In this document: positions 23,137 through 37,009 of the stretch, piece by piece
Layout of the letters: each line of letters starts with the position of its first letter
Numbering within the stretch: position 1 is the first letter of the stretch
NCBI GenBank assembly: GCA_031308135.1
Contig: JAHLJT010008756.1
Span: 71,955,821 to 72,019,820, forward strand
DNA length: 64,000 bases
DNA from: Acheta domesticus
Lineage: Eukaryota > Arthropoda > Insecta > Orthoptera > Gryllidae
Direction: 5' to 3'
Notes under the pieces: generated by a model
Databases searched by the model: none
Told to the model about the DNA's origin: nothing
What the model saw: only the letters and a program-made list of their open reading frames with translations
Program-made: the position numbers and the translations under genes

Positions 23137-23352
23137 GTGGATGGCCGAGATGGCTAGAACGTGTGCAAACCCAGCGCCTCGGTCTGAAGGGTCGCGGGTT
23201 TGAATCCCGCCATGAGCATGTTGTTTTTCCCTTGTCTTCCATGTATGTGTGTTGTCACGGAAGACCTTGTAAGTCTGACCACAGATCGAAGAGCCCGCAA
23301 GAGTGTCTAGTGTAAAAAGGTTAATATGTGACTCCATAAGGGACATAGTGGG
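23137..23352 (+). repeat. SINE family A, copy 1 (tRNA-derived)
   Basis: The head resembles a Ser/Leu-type tRNA: TGGCCGAGATGG as A box and GGGTTTGAATCCC as B box about 50 bases later. The body has CCCTTGTCTTCCATG, GAGCCCGCAAGAGTGTCTAG and GGACATAGTGGG, all shared with the copy at 63374. It is too long and lacks a proper acceptor stem, so it is not a functional tRNA. Confidence 0.8.
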
Positions 23353-25684
23353 TACTGCATTTCATAAATAAGGGCTCTAGCAAAAAATGAATTTTTTCGA
23401 ATGATATTGACTTACTAGTTTCAGAGGTGGTATAACTTTTGATAGTTTCAGTTTGTCGATTAATTTCATTTCGATAAAATAAAATGTATTTTTTATTTTA
23501 TATTTGATATTATTACTGTTGTTATTATTTTCTATTTGAAATACTGTAATGTACATTTACAATACTGTAAACTATAATCCCGGATTGAATCACATTAGAA
23601 CGTGCATGGTCGATTAACTGCATCAGAATGCTATTTTACTTGTCAGTTTTTGGTCTTGTGTTTGATTTTGCTTACAATTATCGATTTTCTCTCATTTCGT
23701 TTGGCTCATATTTGCCCAGTTTTGCTTCTAATCTGGAATGTCTTATCAAGTATGAAATTGCTCAGCTGGAATAAACAACTTGAATTTTCAAATCAATCTG
23801 CTTTGCAAATTCAAAGTAAGTATGATTTAGAAAATGCATGAGAACTTATTACAGTATTCAATAATAGGAACTAAATCAGTACACTGCCGACGTTGCAATT
23901 TTCCCGCACAGCTGCTTAATGCAATCATTAGTAATCATTTTCTTTTCAGAAAATGCATACATAGAATCACAATTTATAGTTATTTCTAAACCAAAACTTA
24001 AAAAGTACCGTAGTATTTTCGGATCATTAAATTCTACTTGTATTGATCCTGTGTAATCGCTTTGGTTTTTACTGTTACAGGTTGTTCTATTGTCATTTAA
24101 TGGTGTAAGTGTGGCGAATGCGGTCGCTGAAGCGTCGTGAGTGTACTGTACCTGTTACATCAAATACAAACATTTAACCTTGTAGTTTTGTTTCTTTGTC
24201 ACTCCTATTCTTTCTCTTCTTCTTCTTCTTCTACTCCTTGAAACTTTCTAAATACATTTTTGAAAAAAGTGAAATAGTAGAAGTTTGCATTAATATAATG
24301 CAAATTTATATAATGCGCTTTGTTTAAAAACGAGAACTATAACATTTTTTTGATAAAAAGAAGCTCTGTTCATGTCAATATAACAAAAAATATTTGATTT
24401 TTCGTAAATGAACAAAGAGTTCAATGTATAATATTAAAATTAATTTAAGAGTTTGATTTAAAGATATTTTCATTATTTATACACAAACTAATAGGTTAAC
24501 TAAAATTTAATTACAAGTATTCTGAGCATATGTTTAAGTAATACAAACTTATATATTAAGAGTGTAGGATATATTTAAAAAAAACATTTGATGCACTATC
24601 CCCAGCAACGCGACCCTGCTACTTGAGGGACTAGGATAAACCAGCTCTGATATTTGTCCTTATTGGAGATGAATGAATGGATGTCATCAACCACAATTAT
24701 TGTGCATTGAAGAAAAGGTTTCATTTAATCAAATGTATAAAACAATTAAACATAAACAAAAACTTTTTCGTAAAGTTTCCTTATATTCAATGGTGAGTTT
24801 TTCTTGCACGCGCAAATTAAAAAACAAATTCCTTAAAAACTAATTCCCCAAATGTAAATTCAATTTCCTTGGCATGAGGAATACAATTTTATGACTGATC
24901 TTTGTTGGTTTTGATTTATGGAGATTGTGATCTCATTAGTCCCGTAAGTGTAGAGCGTATTCTATATCGGGATGTGGCATTGTAACGTGAGCTTCAGCGC
25001 CCACCTACACATCAGCTTGCTGGATTCTTTTCCCCAGGTTTTTCCTTAGGCGTGTCACTGCCCCAGTCAGAACTAGCTCTAAGTTGCCTCTTGATCTCCC
25101 GACATGTGAGGTACATGTACCATAAGTTTGCAGCCAGACCAAGAAGTTGCTCATCTATGAGAATACATTCTGAGCCGTTTAGAGTCTTATTTTTAATTGC
25201 CGTAATGATATAAGTTTGCAGCCGACATCTCACTCGGTTTTGTGAGAGAGGTACTTGATTTGGTTGCGGTGCGTGAAATCTCATCTCATCTGCGGTGTTT
25301 AGCTTCTTCACGACAATGCACCTGTGCTTACTGTTCAGATGTAAAGAATACTGTGAAGAAATAAAGCTTTAAAGAGTAGGACCATTCAAATAATAGTTCT
25401 TATTGGGTACCCAACGACGTCTACCACTTATCAAATCTGATGAAAAAAAAACATTCGAGGAAGAAAATTTTCAGACACGTGTGAGGTGAAAGAAGCAGTT
25501 GGGCCTCTTTTGCGAACAAAACTTCAGTTTTTTTTTTTTTGAAGGCCTAGAAATGATAATATACAGATGTGAAAAGTGGGTTGAGTAAAGGATGATTAAG
25601 TTGAAAAGTTACGTAATTTGTTTTCTTTCTATCACAATTAGAAATTAGTGAGATCAGAAACTTATGGAACCTATCACGTAATTG
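23353..25684. other. AT-rich stretch, no gene
   Basis: Short TTC repeat at about 24215-24233 and poly-T at about 25530. The open frames (for example 23602-23841 and the minus frame 25012-25311) lack homology cues, splice signals or codon structure that would support a gene. Confidence 0.55.
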
Positions 25685-25925
25685 TGTGTTTGTGTAAGGG
25701 AGGAAAAAAGAAAGATTCCAGATGGCCCGTGGCCCGTTCGTTAGTGCATTTCCTTTATCATTTTATCTTTAGAAACCATGGGAAAAATCAGAACCAATCA
25801 GAGCAGACGGCCGCCAGATTTTTTTTCCAGCCAGTGGTTCAAATCGCCTCAGCTGTGCAGCGTGTCGAAAAACCGCCATGGTCAGGTCTCGAACCCTAGG
25901 ATCTCCCTAACAGTAATGCTATAAA
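25685..25925 (-). repeat. SINE family B, copy 1
   Basis: Shares with the other B copies GGCCCGT..GTTAGTGCA, AGAGCAGACGGCCGCCAGA, GTGTCGAAAA and the inverted B-box region TCTCGAACCCTAGGA. The tRNA-like head is at the right end. The internal 3' half is missing. Confidence 0.65.
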
Positions 25926-28362
25926 AGCAACTACGATGACACTGATCTATAGATTCGCAGCCAGTGACCTTTAATGGTATGCAACTGCCTTATTGTCTGA
26001 TATGAAACCCTTTCTCCTAGTGGCATTCTTAAACGAGTGAGACATTTAAGGCAAACATTACGTGCCGTGATGTAGCAAGAACGGAAAGGAAACGCGGAGC
26101 GGAAGGCCCCTTGTTACATAGCTCCACTTACGGGCGCAGCTGCCCCTCGCGTAGGCCACACAGTGAGCAGTTGACCCCAGAGCAACGCCACCGGATGACG
26201 AACTCGTGGGCGTGCGCTTTATGGAGGCTCCATAAACTGCTGCGTTGCGTATACGAGAAATCCCAAAGACACGTGGCTTGGTGTCGGACTGCTCACGGGT
26301 CTGTTTGTGTCAACGCGATAGGGATGCTGCAACTGTGATTATTAGATATGAACGATCCCCTTACACTTTTCCAAATCATTGCTTTCCTCACGTCAAATTT
26401 GTCTAAAAGTATTTTTGCAAACCATTAATTCCTATTGTCCAACCTTATCCTCATTATTTTGGATTTTTCTAATGCATTTTCCCTAATTTTATTCTTAATG
26501 TATAATTTTCCTCTAATTAGGTTTGTTTAGTTTTAGAAAAATTATGCTTTCTTTAAAATCCATTACTAATATAATGCAAAAACTTATGCTCATGCTAAGC
26601 ACGCAGACCGATTCGTAAATAATAATTCAGTCTAAAGAAGGGGTAAATCTCATTTTAAATGAATTTACTACGATAGTCAAAATAAATTAATGATTTTTCT
26701 GTGGGAAGAACCGTCAAAGCGCAATCTAAAATAAATATCTTGGATGTCAGAAGAGGATAAAAATGTTAATGCTTCAATATTGACAATATCGTGAAGAAGA
26801 TAGAAAATTAGAATATCTGAATGCAATTGGCCACAATCTCCTTAAAGAAAAAATAACAAAGAGGAGTCAATAAACTTTATTGTCTGCCGTTTGTGACTAA
26901 CTTTATTTCTTTTAGGATATCCAGGGGTTAGAACATTTTCGTTAGAAAAAATTATTTTCAAGAAATATGGTCTTTATTGTCAGTGACGTTTGTGAGGGTA
27001 AAAATACTATGAGTAATTTTTGGTTACAAATAATTTTTAGAACAAAATTCGGGAACGATGTGAATTCCTTCCCGTGGTCTGAAAGCATTTGGCAAGAATA
27101 TTGGTCGTGTCATTGTAGCTCGTACAGCTGGAGCATCGATTCTTGACACTTTCGCAGGAAAGGAATGCCGCAGGCCCAGAACCTGGAAAAGTAAGAAGAG
27201 AGTGGCGGACCCCGAGATGGAGACAAGAGATACTATTGAATTTCTACATACAATGGTTTATTGTATTAAATAAATTGTTTTTTTGTCGTGGTACACCTAC
27301 TACATACCAAATAAATCATTACAAAAAGAAGTGCAAAATTACCTTAACATCTGAATTATCTACGAGCCACGTTTTCAGTGGTGCGAAATGTAGAAATCGT
27401 AATCAAATATCGCAGCTACATGAGTATTAATGTTATTTTTCTTCCGTTTTTAATTACAATATTTTTTCATGCAATATGAGTATTTTACTTCTAAATGCAT
27501 ACATAAACTACAACGCCCGAATGTTCCAAAATAAACGTCTCGGCCTAATTCAGTGATGCAGAAAAGTAACAAAAAGCAGAGATAGAAACATCTGAAAACT
27601 GAAAATGTTCTGTTGTTGGCGAGAAAACGAACAATTACACATTGCGTAACAGACACTGCTACTTTCTGTTCATTCTAGTGATACTGAGAAGGCAGATGCT
27701 GGCGTATGAGGGCCGTGTGCACCGCTATCTCCTCTCTACTTTCCCATCACAAATTCATGGAGACGATTCGCTGATTACGTAAATACGCGAGACAAATAAA
27801 CGTAGTTCCCGTTTATTTTTGAATGACCCTCGAACCTTGAATGACCCTTGTTTCAGACGTATTTAGTATTTTTAAAATTGTCCGATATAATTGTTAACTA
27901 ATTCATTCAATATGATTGTTACAATTTGCTGATGGGTCGTACAGTCGTCATTGTGTAGATACAGTTATGTGTCAGAGACGATTTTACTTGATACTTGAAC
28001 GTGTTTATAGAATTTAATTGTTTAATGTTATCTGGCGATGTGTTGTAAAGAAATGTACTGGAATATATGTGGATTTCTTGTGATGAGCTGGTGATACTGT
28101 CTCCTGTTGAATATTTCTACGACGTGTTGCAATCAAATATCTGTATTGCAAGAAAACGTGGACGGTGTTATGCATCAACCGGCTATGCGACATCATACAA
28201 GTTTTGATCATACAAGATAATCGTGTTCAAAGGTTTTATTACATTTTCAGCTCTAAAAACTGTAATTTAATTATTTCATTCATTGATGCGCCAAATTACA
28301 CAAACGTGAGTGGAATATCTGGCGCTTACCTGCATAATGTGAAATTAAGAACAGCCGATTCA

Positions 28363-28390
28363 AAGATGTAGGTTTATAAACCTACATCTT
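28363..28390. repeat. Perfect 28-bp palindrome
   Basis: The arm AAGATGTAGGTTTA is followed immediately by its exact reverse complement with no loop. It is unlikely by chance outside AT microsatellites. It may be the junction of an inverted duplication, but flanking sequence does not continue the symmetry. Confidence 0.9.
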
Positions 28391-29473
28391 CGAAATGGGC
28401 TATAGCTCGTTGTTGCAAAACATAAAATCCCTAATGTGACTGATGGCGTTTACATTTTTCATTAATTATAAGGCTATTTTTACAGATTTGGCACCAAAAT
28501 TTTGCGTTCACTTAGAACATGGTCCATTGCAACTGATGGCGAAAAAATGTATTTATTACTAGTTCAAATTTTTTGTCTGTGATGTAAATGTCTGGGTACT
28601 GTAGGATGTGATTCCCCAGAATATAATGCAATATCTCAAGCAGTAATATATTTTCACATAATACACTCGAGTTACATGAAGACTGAATTTGTGAGAATTC
28701 TGAATGTATAACGTTATGTACTTAATTCAGTGTCCAGTTCATTTATAGGATTATTTCTATTGCGGTTTAACTGGATTGAGAAACACAGAAAGTTTGTTGC
28801 CTTAACATCAGGTAATTGCATATTGTTCATTTTCAATGGGTCATACAGATTCCTGTCTGAAATGCAAAACTGCATTCAAACCGGTTTTCCGTCATTAACT
28901 ATTATTTTTTTATTAGGAGACGAATATTAAGCGTATGAAATTATACTACAGGTTTTTAGGAAAGAATATTCGCGTCATCAGCCAACAGAACTGTTTCTAA
29001 TGAACGAGGGCATATCGTTTACGTGTATAAACGCCTAAGATCCAACCCTGCGGAACTCTGCGCTAAATTCTAATTCAAAACTGTGGGAAAAATAAGACTT
29101 CGAACTATAAATGGTATGAATGATCAATATTTCGAGTTAGTAGAACCGCCTCAGTCTCAGAACACAGTCAATTCACGCCAAGCACGACGAAATTAAAATT
29201 AAAAGAATTTTAAAATCTCGTGTTCTCCATTTAACTGCGACTCATCCTCGCCCAAAAGCGTGAGGGGTTTTCTCCTTAGTCCGCTCCGTTCAGGGTCACC
29301 CGAATTTGTCGCTGACACACTCAGGTGCCGCTAGAGGGGGGTGGGGCGTCCAGTCGCTTTGCCAAGCGGCCGCGCATGGGACTTTCACCGGTGGACTACA
29401 TCTGCGTGGAGTGACGGCGCTCGCGGTTTAAATTTATGATTTGTTTTGGCACGCGTGTGCCCCGAGGAAGCTG

Positions 29474-29481
29474 TGACGTCA
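29474..29481. promoter_or_regulatory. Consensus CRE (TGACGTCA) in a GC-rich patch
   Basis: Perfect CREB/ATF palindrome inside a GC-rich patch of about 380 bases that is otherwise surrounded by AT-rich DNA. No TATA box or initiator is clear beside it. Regulatory function is only inferred. Confidence 0.3.
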
Positions 29482-30094
29482 CGGAGGCTCTTCAAGTTTT
29501 GCTGAGGCGGCCTCGCTCTGCTCGAGATAGGTTCAGCGTTGATGAGTCGGCGACGCTGAGAACTCAATTTTCCGGCACGAGGAGCAGAACGTGCAGAGGA
29601 GACTTAAAATGAGTCTTCTTTAAGTGACTTATTCGTATTACAGACAGATCTTATTCCCAAACGAGCGACTCCTCATTCCGCGTGAGTGAAGGTTTCCTTA
29701 TTCAGTCTCCTCTTTATCAAATGAGTTTATTTTCTTACTCGCGCTCTCTCAATGGAAAATAATTCCAATGATTTTGACGGGTATTTTGAATTCTATACCT
29801 AACACCTCATTCCTACTTCGAACAGGTATCTCATAAAACATATTGGAAGGACATGTTAACGATCTCGAAAGATCATAAGTCAATTTAGACCCTTTTTTTT
29901 CGAAAAAATGTTGTCTATATTCCGTGCTAACTCAACAACGAAACCTGGTGCAAATTACACGAGGAAACATTTTCGACCACTTAAAGCACTCGTTCTGCGT
30001 TTATAAAGAATATTTATGAAATACAGTTCTTTAGAGAACCACTTATTTTTTAAGTTGTCCTTTACTGATTAAGAATTCTTAATGTGTCGCATAT

Positions 30095-30355
30095 GAATTC
30101 GCATCACTCCTGCCAGAACAAGCTGTGAGCTCCTGACTGGCCTACCGGCATATGTGGTGGTGTAGTGCATGTATGTGTAAGTGTGTGTAACAAAGGGGTG
30201 AGGATACAACAAGGAATGGGAAGCAAAGAACGCACGCGGTGTGACCCAATTATTAGGATACTGCTCCGGAATTCGTGTGGTGTTTATCGGAGAAAGCACA
30301 GAAAACTACCGATCAGAGCAGCCGGTCGCTAAAATCATGGTCCCAATCATGTAAG
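30095..30355 (-). repeat. SINE family B, copy 2
   Basis: Contains CTCCTGACTGGCCTACCGGC, GGTAGTGTAGTGCATG-like and ATACTGCTCCGGAATTCG blocks and ACTACCGATCAGAGCAGCCG. The tRNA-like head (right end) is missing, so the copy is truncated after about 30355. Confidence 0.75.
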
Positions 30356-31039
30356 GAATCATCCATTTTACGTTCAAGAGGAATGCTTGTAAAAGACAGA
30401 CCTCCAAAAATAACCACTAATTTTAAGTAATCATTTATTGCTTCAAATTTCTTTAATTTTTTAAGTTCTCACTATGAATTCACCACTACAATTCAGATTT
30501 GCGTCCAGGTTTGCGGATGTGTTCACTTGCTGTTTTTTCGTTTAGAAGGCGTGAAAAGATAGTTACATCAAGAAATATAATAGCACATTTGTGTTAAAAT
30601 CAAAATCTGTCCCAAAATCGTGTTTTAATAGATGTCACGTCTGGAATGGATATAAATATTGGCTAAATTTATATTGCCAGATAATCTAATCAGTGAGTAA
30701 AGGTAATTCGTTAAAAAAACTCTAATGTAGTTTTTCTCTCTCAACTGTCATGTCGTTTTTGTTCTCAACTGTTCTTGACGTTTAATAAATAAACATGCCA
30801 AAGGAATATAAGGAAGAATATTGTCGAGAAAAAGTATAATAACCGAAAATTATTAAAAATATAATGTATCACTGTGAATGGACTACTCGCACTGATTCCT
30901 TTGTTTGACTCGACTTGTATGTGGATTTATTTTCACTCTTTAATGTCCTACGTCACCATGTCCTGGACCACTATGCATCATCACACGACTGCCATCTGCC
31001 GAGCGTGACATTACTGATAAAGAGGGCTAACTTCGGCAT

Positions 31040-31041
<2 letters not shown>

Positions 31042-31076
<35 letters not shown>

Positions 31077-31210
31077 TCGTTCTCCATCTGTGTGTTTGTC
31101 CAACTCTCTCGCTCTGCTTCCTTTCTCCCTTCCATTTCCCTCTCTCTCTCTCTCTCTTTGTCACACACAAACTCTCTCTCTCTCCCTCTCTCTCTCTCCA
31201 TCTCTCTTTC
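31042..31210. repeat. Two (CT)n tracts
   Basis: CT units at 31042-31072 and an interrupted CT/CTTT/CCCT tract at 31138-31210, separated by about 65 bases of pyrimidine-biased sequence. Frames across them are Ser-Leu or Arg-Glu strings. Confidence 0.95.
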
Positions 31211-32267
31211 TCTGCCACTGTATGACATTGCATGAAAATGGAAAGTTTGTTTTAATTTCTCTTCTCTGAAAAATGAATATTTTTTATATTATCAGAAAAT
31301 CAATTTCATCTCACTTCTACAGAGAAGTCACCCCCTGAGTTTGTCGGTGGAATTCCGATTCATCCTTTACATGCATATTCATATTACATCAGAGGGGGAA
31401 ATTCCAACACTGTCTCCCCAAGCAACCAATGTGGAGCAGTTTGTATATCTCCCCTGAGTGATTGTTGCTCGTAGCACAGCTGTGTCTAGTGGGTTGCGGA
31501 ATCAAGGGGTTGCTTTCTGTAAATGTCAGAATGAATCGCCACTCTTCCTACAAACGTGTTTATTTTTTTTCTCCACTTTGTAATGACACTTTGTGAATCT
31601 GTGTCAAATTCATTGCTAAGTTAACATCCAAACACATCAAAAATAAAGAAATGAATACACACCAACATGCATATACTTGGTGAGGCTGTTCTTTAACTTA
31701 CTCCTTAAAGAGTCCTGCTGTAAAATATAAATTAAAATTATTCACTCCACTTAATTATAAGGAAGAATATGAAAAGTAAAGTTGAATGTGATAGATGCCG
31801 TCGTACTTCTAATCAATGTTCTTGGTTAAGTTGCATTTTGAAATTGCCCTATCTTTTATCCCTTAACTTATTTCTCTCTTCGACGTCAAGTATTGTTCAG
31901 GTGACATTATATTATGAGACATTATATTGACAAATATTATCATGTAATATTCCCTATAATTGAATATTATCTACAAATCCCTGGAAGAATTTGCATTCGA
32001 TTTTGGAGTGAGTATTGAAATATGTAACATTATACCCTTTACGAACAATTGCCAGATAATCTAATATAATAATCATAATCATTTTTCTGTTTGTTCAGTT
32101 TGCCACTTTCAATGGAGTTGTAGTTGGGCAATATATTTGCAAATATCTGTTTGCATATCGGAAATATTTTCTTTATGAATTGCTTGAGTAAAAATTGTCT
32201 TCAGTTATGGTTGAATCGGCCTGAGGTTCTAATTTATGAAGTTGCATGAAGCATGAAATACCTAAAG

Positions 32268-32268
<1 letters not shown>

Positions 32269-32324
<56 letters not shown>
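32269..32324. repeat. (TAA)n microsatellite
   Basis: About 18 TAA units. A shorter run of the same unit lies at 32417-32431. Confidence 0.97.
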
Positions 32325-32325
<1 letters not shown>

Positions 32326-35300
32326 TGATATCAACTCAACTGTTATACAATACGTCTTGAATCTCAATTCCGACGTATTGTCTCATGTCCAACAGTGTTG
32401 AGATTTTGTATCTTATAATAATAATAATAATACATTAAAGAGAGAAGGTTGTCATTTATTCGTAAGTATATGCAGCCTCGATATTTTGATTCACTGAAAT
32501 CGCATCATAACTAAATATCTGGAATTAAGTATCAGGAATTCATTCGTATTGTCTTGCAAAAAGTCTCTTATTCCTCAAAAAAAAAGAAACAAAATGTATT
32601 ACAGAATTCATAAACAAACGAGAATGAATGTAACTTTCATAATATTGCCTTGCAATATGCAACCCAATCTAACCGTATGAGTATGTTTTGCTCAAAGTCG
32701 AACTTCCGAAGAAACGTTCCATCAAGGACCCATATTCCATTGCATTAAGTACTTAAGTGGAATTTGACGGCACTATGGGAAAGTGGCGTTCCTCTTAGAA
32801 CCATAGTGTATACAAAAGAGGGACATTTTTGAAAACTTGTTTCAGTAATTGCGCTTTATATTCTCTTTACACAACATTTTTTGCAACTACAGCATGCTTT
32901 TGACATACTGCTTTGAGTTATTTTTCTCTGATGCTTAAGCTTGAATTAACTCATTCTCTCATAATTGACATAACGGAAAATAGTGTATTTCAGAGAAACG
33001 AATGTTTTAACAGGAAGATATGTTGAACTTAACAATGGTGAAGGTATGTTAATATAATGATTTTCGTAAGTTGATTCCACTATCAGAAAGCATTCCGTTC
33101 CCTTCTTAACAATTTCCATTAACTGGTGAATGAATTGAGAACAAACGTGTCTGCGCTATGTGTATTCAAGCGGAGCACTCACTGTAATTTAATATTTTGC
33201 TAGTTCCATCGGCGTGACCAACATACCAGGAGACGCGTGCGTTGTGGGTTGCCAAGCAACAGGAGCATAACGTTTCGGCCAACCTTCGCCGCTGCAGCGC
33301 TGGCATCGCGGTGGTCGCTGCTGCGCTCTATCAATGTGTTGCTGTACTACCTCGGCAAATTCCGTGCTCTGCCGCTTCAAACGACGTCGCTGCGGTCGCA
33401 TCTACTGAGACTTTCCTCCGTTCGTAATTCTTTCGCAAAATCTACTTCCTTTTGGTGCTACGAGTGTATTCGGTGACACCATAGTGTTTTTTTTTTTTAC
33501 TTAAATCCATTATTATGTGATTGAACATTTCAAGATCTCATTTTCCTTTATAATCAATTTCATTTTTCCAGATGATTTTTGCTTGTTTACAAGTTGATTG
33601 CAAGCCAGTTTTCCTGCGATCACTTGTCTCGTGAAAATGGCATTTCAGATAATGTCGTTATTGTAATGCTGTAAAAGTTGTGATCTACCTCTGAAATACA
33701 GTAATAGTGTTGATAATAATCAAATTGTAAATTAAATGTCTTCTTACAAATAAATTACTTTTGTGAAAGAAACACTCAAATCTCTATTTTTCATTTTAAC
33801 TCTTCCTATTGTTGCACATGTTCTTTTTATCCGAAATTGTATATTCCACAGACATTTTTCCTTCCCTTGCCTTCAGATAGCTCGAATTTGGAAACACGGA
33901 AAAGAATCATAGGTTGTAATAAACTTTTTTGCAAATATTCAGTGTTGTATCTGTTCCGAGTTTCAATCACTCGACTGCCGAAAAATATTTACTACTTTGT
34001 AAACAATACATGTATTAATCATGAAATAATGTGTAAAAAATGAAATCGTCCGCTTGTGAAATTGCCCGAGAAATTTCTCTCAGTCCTCACTGTACATGCT
34101 GGTTGTAGTATTGCCAACAGATATACATTGATTTGAGGGAGTAGGTAAGTGTGTTAAAAATAACATCGCACGATTAACACATCTGGCCAGAATAAAAAGC
34201 CAGCAAATAGTACCATCTAAAATGAAATATTAAATATTTATTCAAACGCAAACAGAATAACAATATTTCCGAACTTATTTTTTATGGGCAATCATCTTTC
34301 CACGTTCTTTAAATCTCTAGGTTGTATAAGAAAAATTGTTTTTCTTGCATTTAATTTTCTATCAAAACTTAATTCCAGGCGTTTTAGATACGCATTTCCT
34401 TTTAGTTTCTCGTCTTCTACATCCTTACGGGTAAAGTGAATGTATAGGTAATGCTGCACCGTAAAGTGATTTTTCGGAAAAACTCGTATTGTGGGTTTCT
34501 GAATGCGAAAAAGTTGACAATTATTGCTGATACGAACTATATGTAATAATTTTGTTCCTCTAATATATTGTGTAGTCACAATCCACGTTTTGTGTGTCCT
34601 TGATACCTAAACATTGGTTATACTACCAATAAACTTGTACTCGTAGCACCAGCAGTTCTTGATTTCGTAACTATTTATTTTACATTTTTCATTACGTGCA
34701 ATTGTTATGTTCCTTGAGATTACCATGATAATCAATTTGTTCATTAACATTACATTTTCATCGTGTGAAACCCTCCGCCATGGCGATTCTTCTACGCAAC
34801 AATTCCACAAAATGCTAATACAGTAATTCATAATATATAATCCTTATAAAGAAGCATCTCCGTCTATACAGCGACATTCAAACATAAAAATATCTCTTAT
34901 CTCAAAACATCACTAACTTGGTTTATTTACTTTTTGCTTTTTGCTCGTAAGTTCTGGAATACTGATTTTGACATCATAACACATACTATCAACAATGTTA
35001 GGAAATGTGCGGAGAATATGCAACATAGAAATATCTCAAATATATTTCTATCTACAACGTGTTGTATACGTGTTGTTACTAATATCTCAATTTTATCAGT
35101 AATGTGGTCTAGCATGTTATTGCCCCATGGTCTTCACTTAAAGAGCTTTAAATTTTATACCTAACCAATTCAGTTATGAACGTTAACGTTGTTATAAATA
35201 TTGCATTTGTTCGTTGAGAAACCTCTTCTGCTCACTCCCACGTCCAATATTCTCGCCTTCAGGCACGATCGATGCAGCCTCTCACTACAGTATCCATCAT

Positions 35301-35654
35301 ATCACTTTTTCCTTAACTAAGGAAATAAGACACTCTTTCTTCTACTTATATAATCCGTCTACTAGCTTTTGAACATTAACGCGAACGACCTTACATTTAA
35401 GAATATTTTACGAATTATTTACGAATATGTACATTGTTCACAATTGTTTCCCAATTGTCCCAATTGTCATAATGAAATGTGCTTCATGTATTTCCACTAA
35501 TATTTCTTCACAAAAGTAATTCATAGTCTCCAATATTGTAACGAATCTTTACGTAGCAAACATCCACTGATTTTCCAGAACTGTCAGTTTTATTCATTAA
35601 AACAATATGTTGTCTAAAAGAAAATCGGAATTATAATGAAATAAAACATGAACC

Positions 35655-35985
35655 ACTTATTCGTCTCTGACCAGGAGGTACTAGGGTTCGACTCCCAATG
35701 GTAAGAGGTTTTCGATAATTAGCTACATAGCTAGGCCGAGTTCAGCCACTGTCTGGAGAACTCTAGCGACCGTCTGCTCTGATCGGTAGTTTTCCGTAGT
35801 TTCTGCGAACATAGTGGAGTTTAGAGCTTGCCCGGACTGGGGCGTTGCCCTTCTGGTGGGAAATACCTGGTTGGGGTAAATAAGGCGCCGGATCTCGTCA
35901 TCCAGCGGGGGAAGTTCGCTGACTTTTCTTACGAAAATCATGCCCTACACTTACGGGCGTATGACTTTAGCAGTTGGCGCGCTTG
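35655..35985 (+). repeat. SINE family B, copy 3 (internal deletion)
   Basis: It starts at the tRNA-like region (CTCTGACCAGGAGGTACTAG, then GGTTCGACTCCC as B box), continues to CTGCTCTGATCGGTAGTTTTCC, then jumps to GAGTTTAGAGCTTGCCCGGA and on to the 3' part (GGGCGTATGACTTTAGCAG). The middle segment with the CA-rich region of full copies is absent. Confidence 0.8.
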
Positions 35986-36237
35986 GAAACAATCAGTCAA
36001 ATCAAAATCCACGTATTCTTATTCATCTACTTATCCACAAGTTTTCAAATTAAAGTATTTTTTCCCTTTTATATTTCAGAAGAGTTCTAATGTAATGGAG
36101 CGGAATTCTTAGTCCCTCAAAAAGTGAGTAAAGAGAATGGGCACACAACGAGTAAAAAGAACTGAGACAATAATATTTAAGATATATAAATAAAAAATAT
36201 TTCTCTCAATACTCTTTTACATTTTTATCGATTCTAC

Positions 36238-36281
<44 letters not shown>

Positions 36282-37009
36282 TTAAGACTGTGAACAGTTT
36301 GAATTGGGTGATTAGAAGCAAACTACGATGCTATTTATTTACTACGATGCTATTATACGTAGCATTTGCTCTTAGAATCGCTAAACAAGGATGAAAATCA
36401 TAGTCAATTCTGAGGGAGAGTGTCTCTATTCCTGTTTCGATATTGATCCGCCCGTGTTGTTAAAAGTTGTAGTTACACGTTCGTTCTCTCTACTGAATGA
36501 CGCGGCGCTTCGAAATGAAGAATGAAGAAGCGACGTTTATTAATTTCTCATTAATATGAGTCCACGCCTGCGCGGAAATTTGTAGGGACGAGAATCCTAG
36601 CGGAACAAATTGGACCCTCGCCTGCCGAAACAGTCGAATGCTCGCACGAATAGCACCCTAATTCACGAGGCCCAAATACGCTCCACCTGTCCTCCTTAGC
36701 CCCCGTGTACGAGCATTTTTTGGCAAACAACTAAAGCAATGGGATTGGCTAAAGCAGGATACCCCTCTTTGAGGTTGATGACATTTTTGAAGGGCGTCAG
36801 TGAATATTAAGAGGTCGACTGAAGGTCACAAGTTGAATATCATCCGGCGATTAATGAGCATAAACAAGACTAAGTTAATAACAATTTAATAACGTTGATA
36901 ATTATTTGTGTTCTAATATAAAGCTATATAACATCGAATATTAAATTAAAAATTTGTTCCTCTTCTTTCCTATTCTTTATTCATAGTGCCACAGTTAGAT
37001 CCGGGACCG
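35986..37009. other. Intergenic stretch, no gene
   Basis: A TAA microsatellite lies at 36239-36281. A GC-moderate region at about 36480-36720 has no coding-like frame. Confidence 0.6.
36239..36281. repeat. (TAA)n microsatellite
   Basis: About 14 TAA/ATA units. Confidence 0.97.

Larger units (their letters stand above)
25926..30094. other. Mostly AT-rich stretch, no gene supported
   Basis: Contains a perfect 28-bp palindrome at 28363-28390 and a GC-richer patch at about 29220-29600 with a perfect CRE (TGACGTCA, 29474-29481). A GC-moderate region at about 26080-26330 has an open frame of 75 codons with no recognisable features. Nothing else stands out. Confidence 0.55.
30356..35654. other. 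AT-rich stretch with microsatellites, no gene
   Basis: CT-rich tracts at 31042-31072 and 31138-31210, a TAA array at 32269-32324, and a GC-richer patch at 33184-33480. That patch has a minus-strand open frame of 70 codons (Arg/Gln-rich) that could be an exon, but its splice sites and function cannot be shown. The remainder is unremarkable AT-rich DNA. Confidence 0.55.

Noticed and set aside
23137..23215. tRNA gene
   Set aside because: A and B boxes are present, but the acceptor stem does not close and the sequence is part of a repeated SINE; the same applies to 63374 and to the minus-strand head at 49178.
30915..31235. 106-codon frame rich in Ser-Leu, and its Arg-Glu complement
   Set aside because: Encoded by CT microsatellites.
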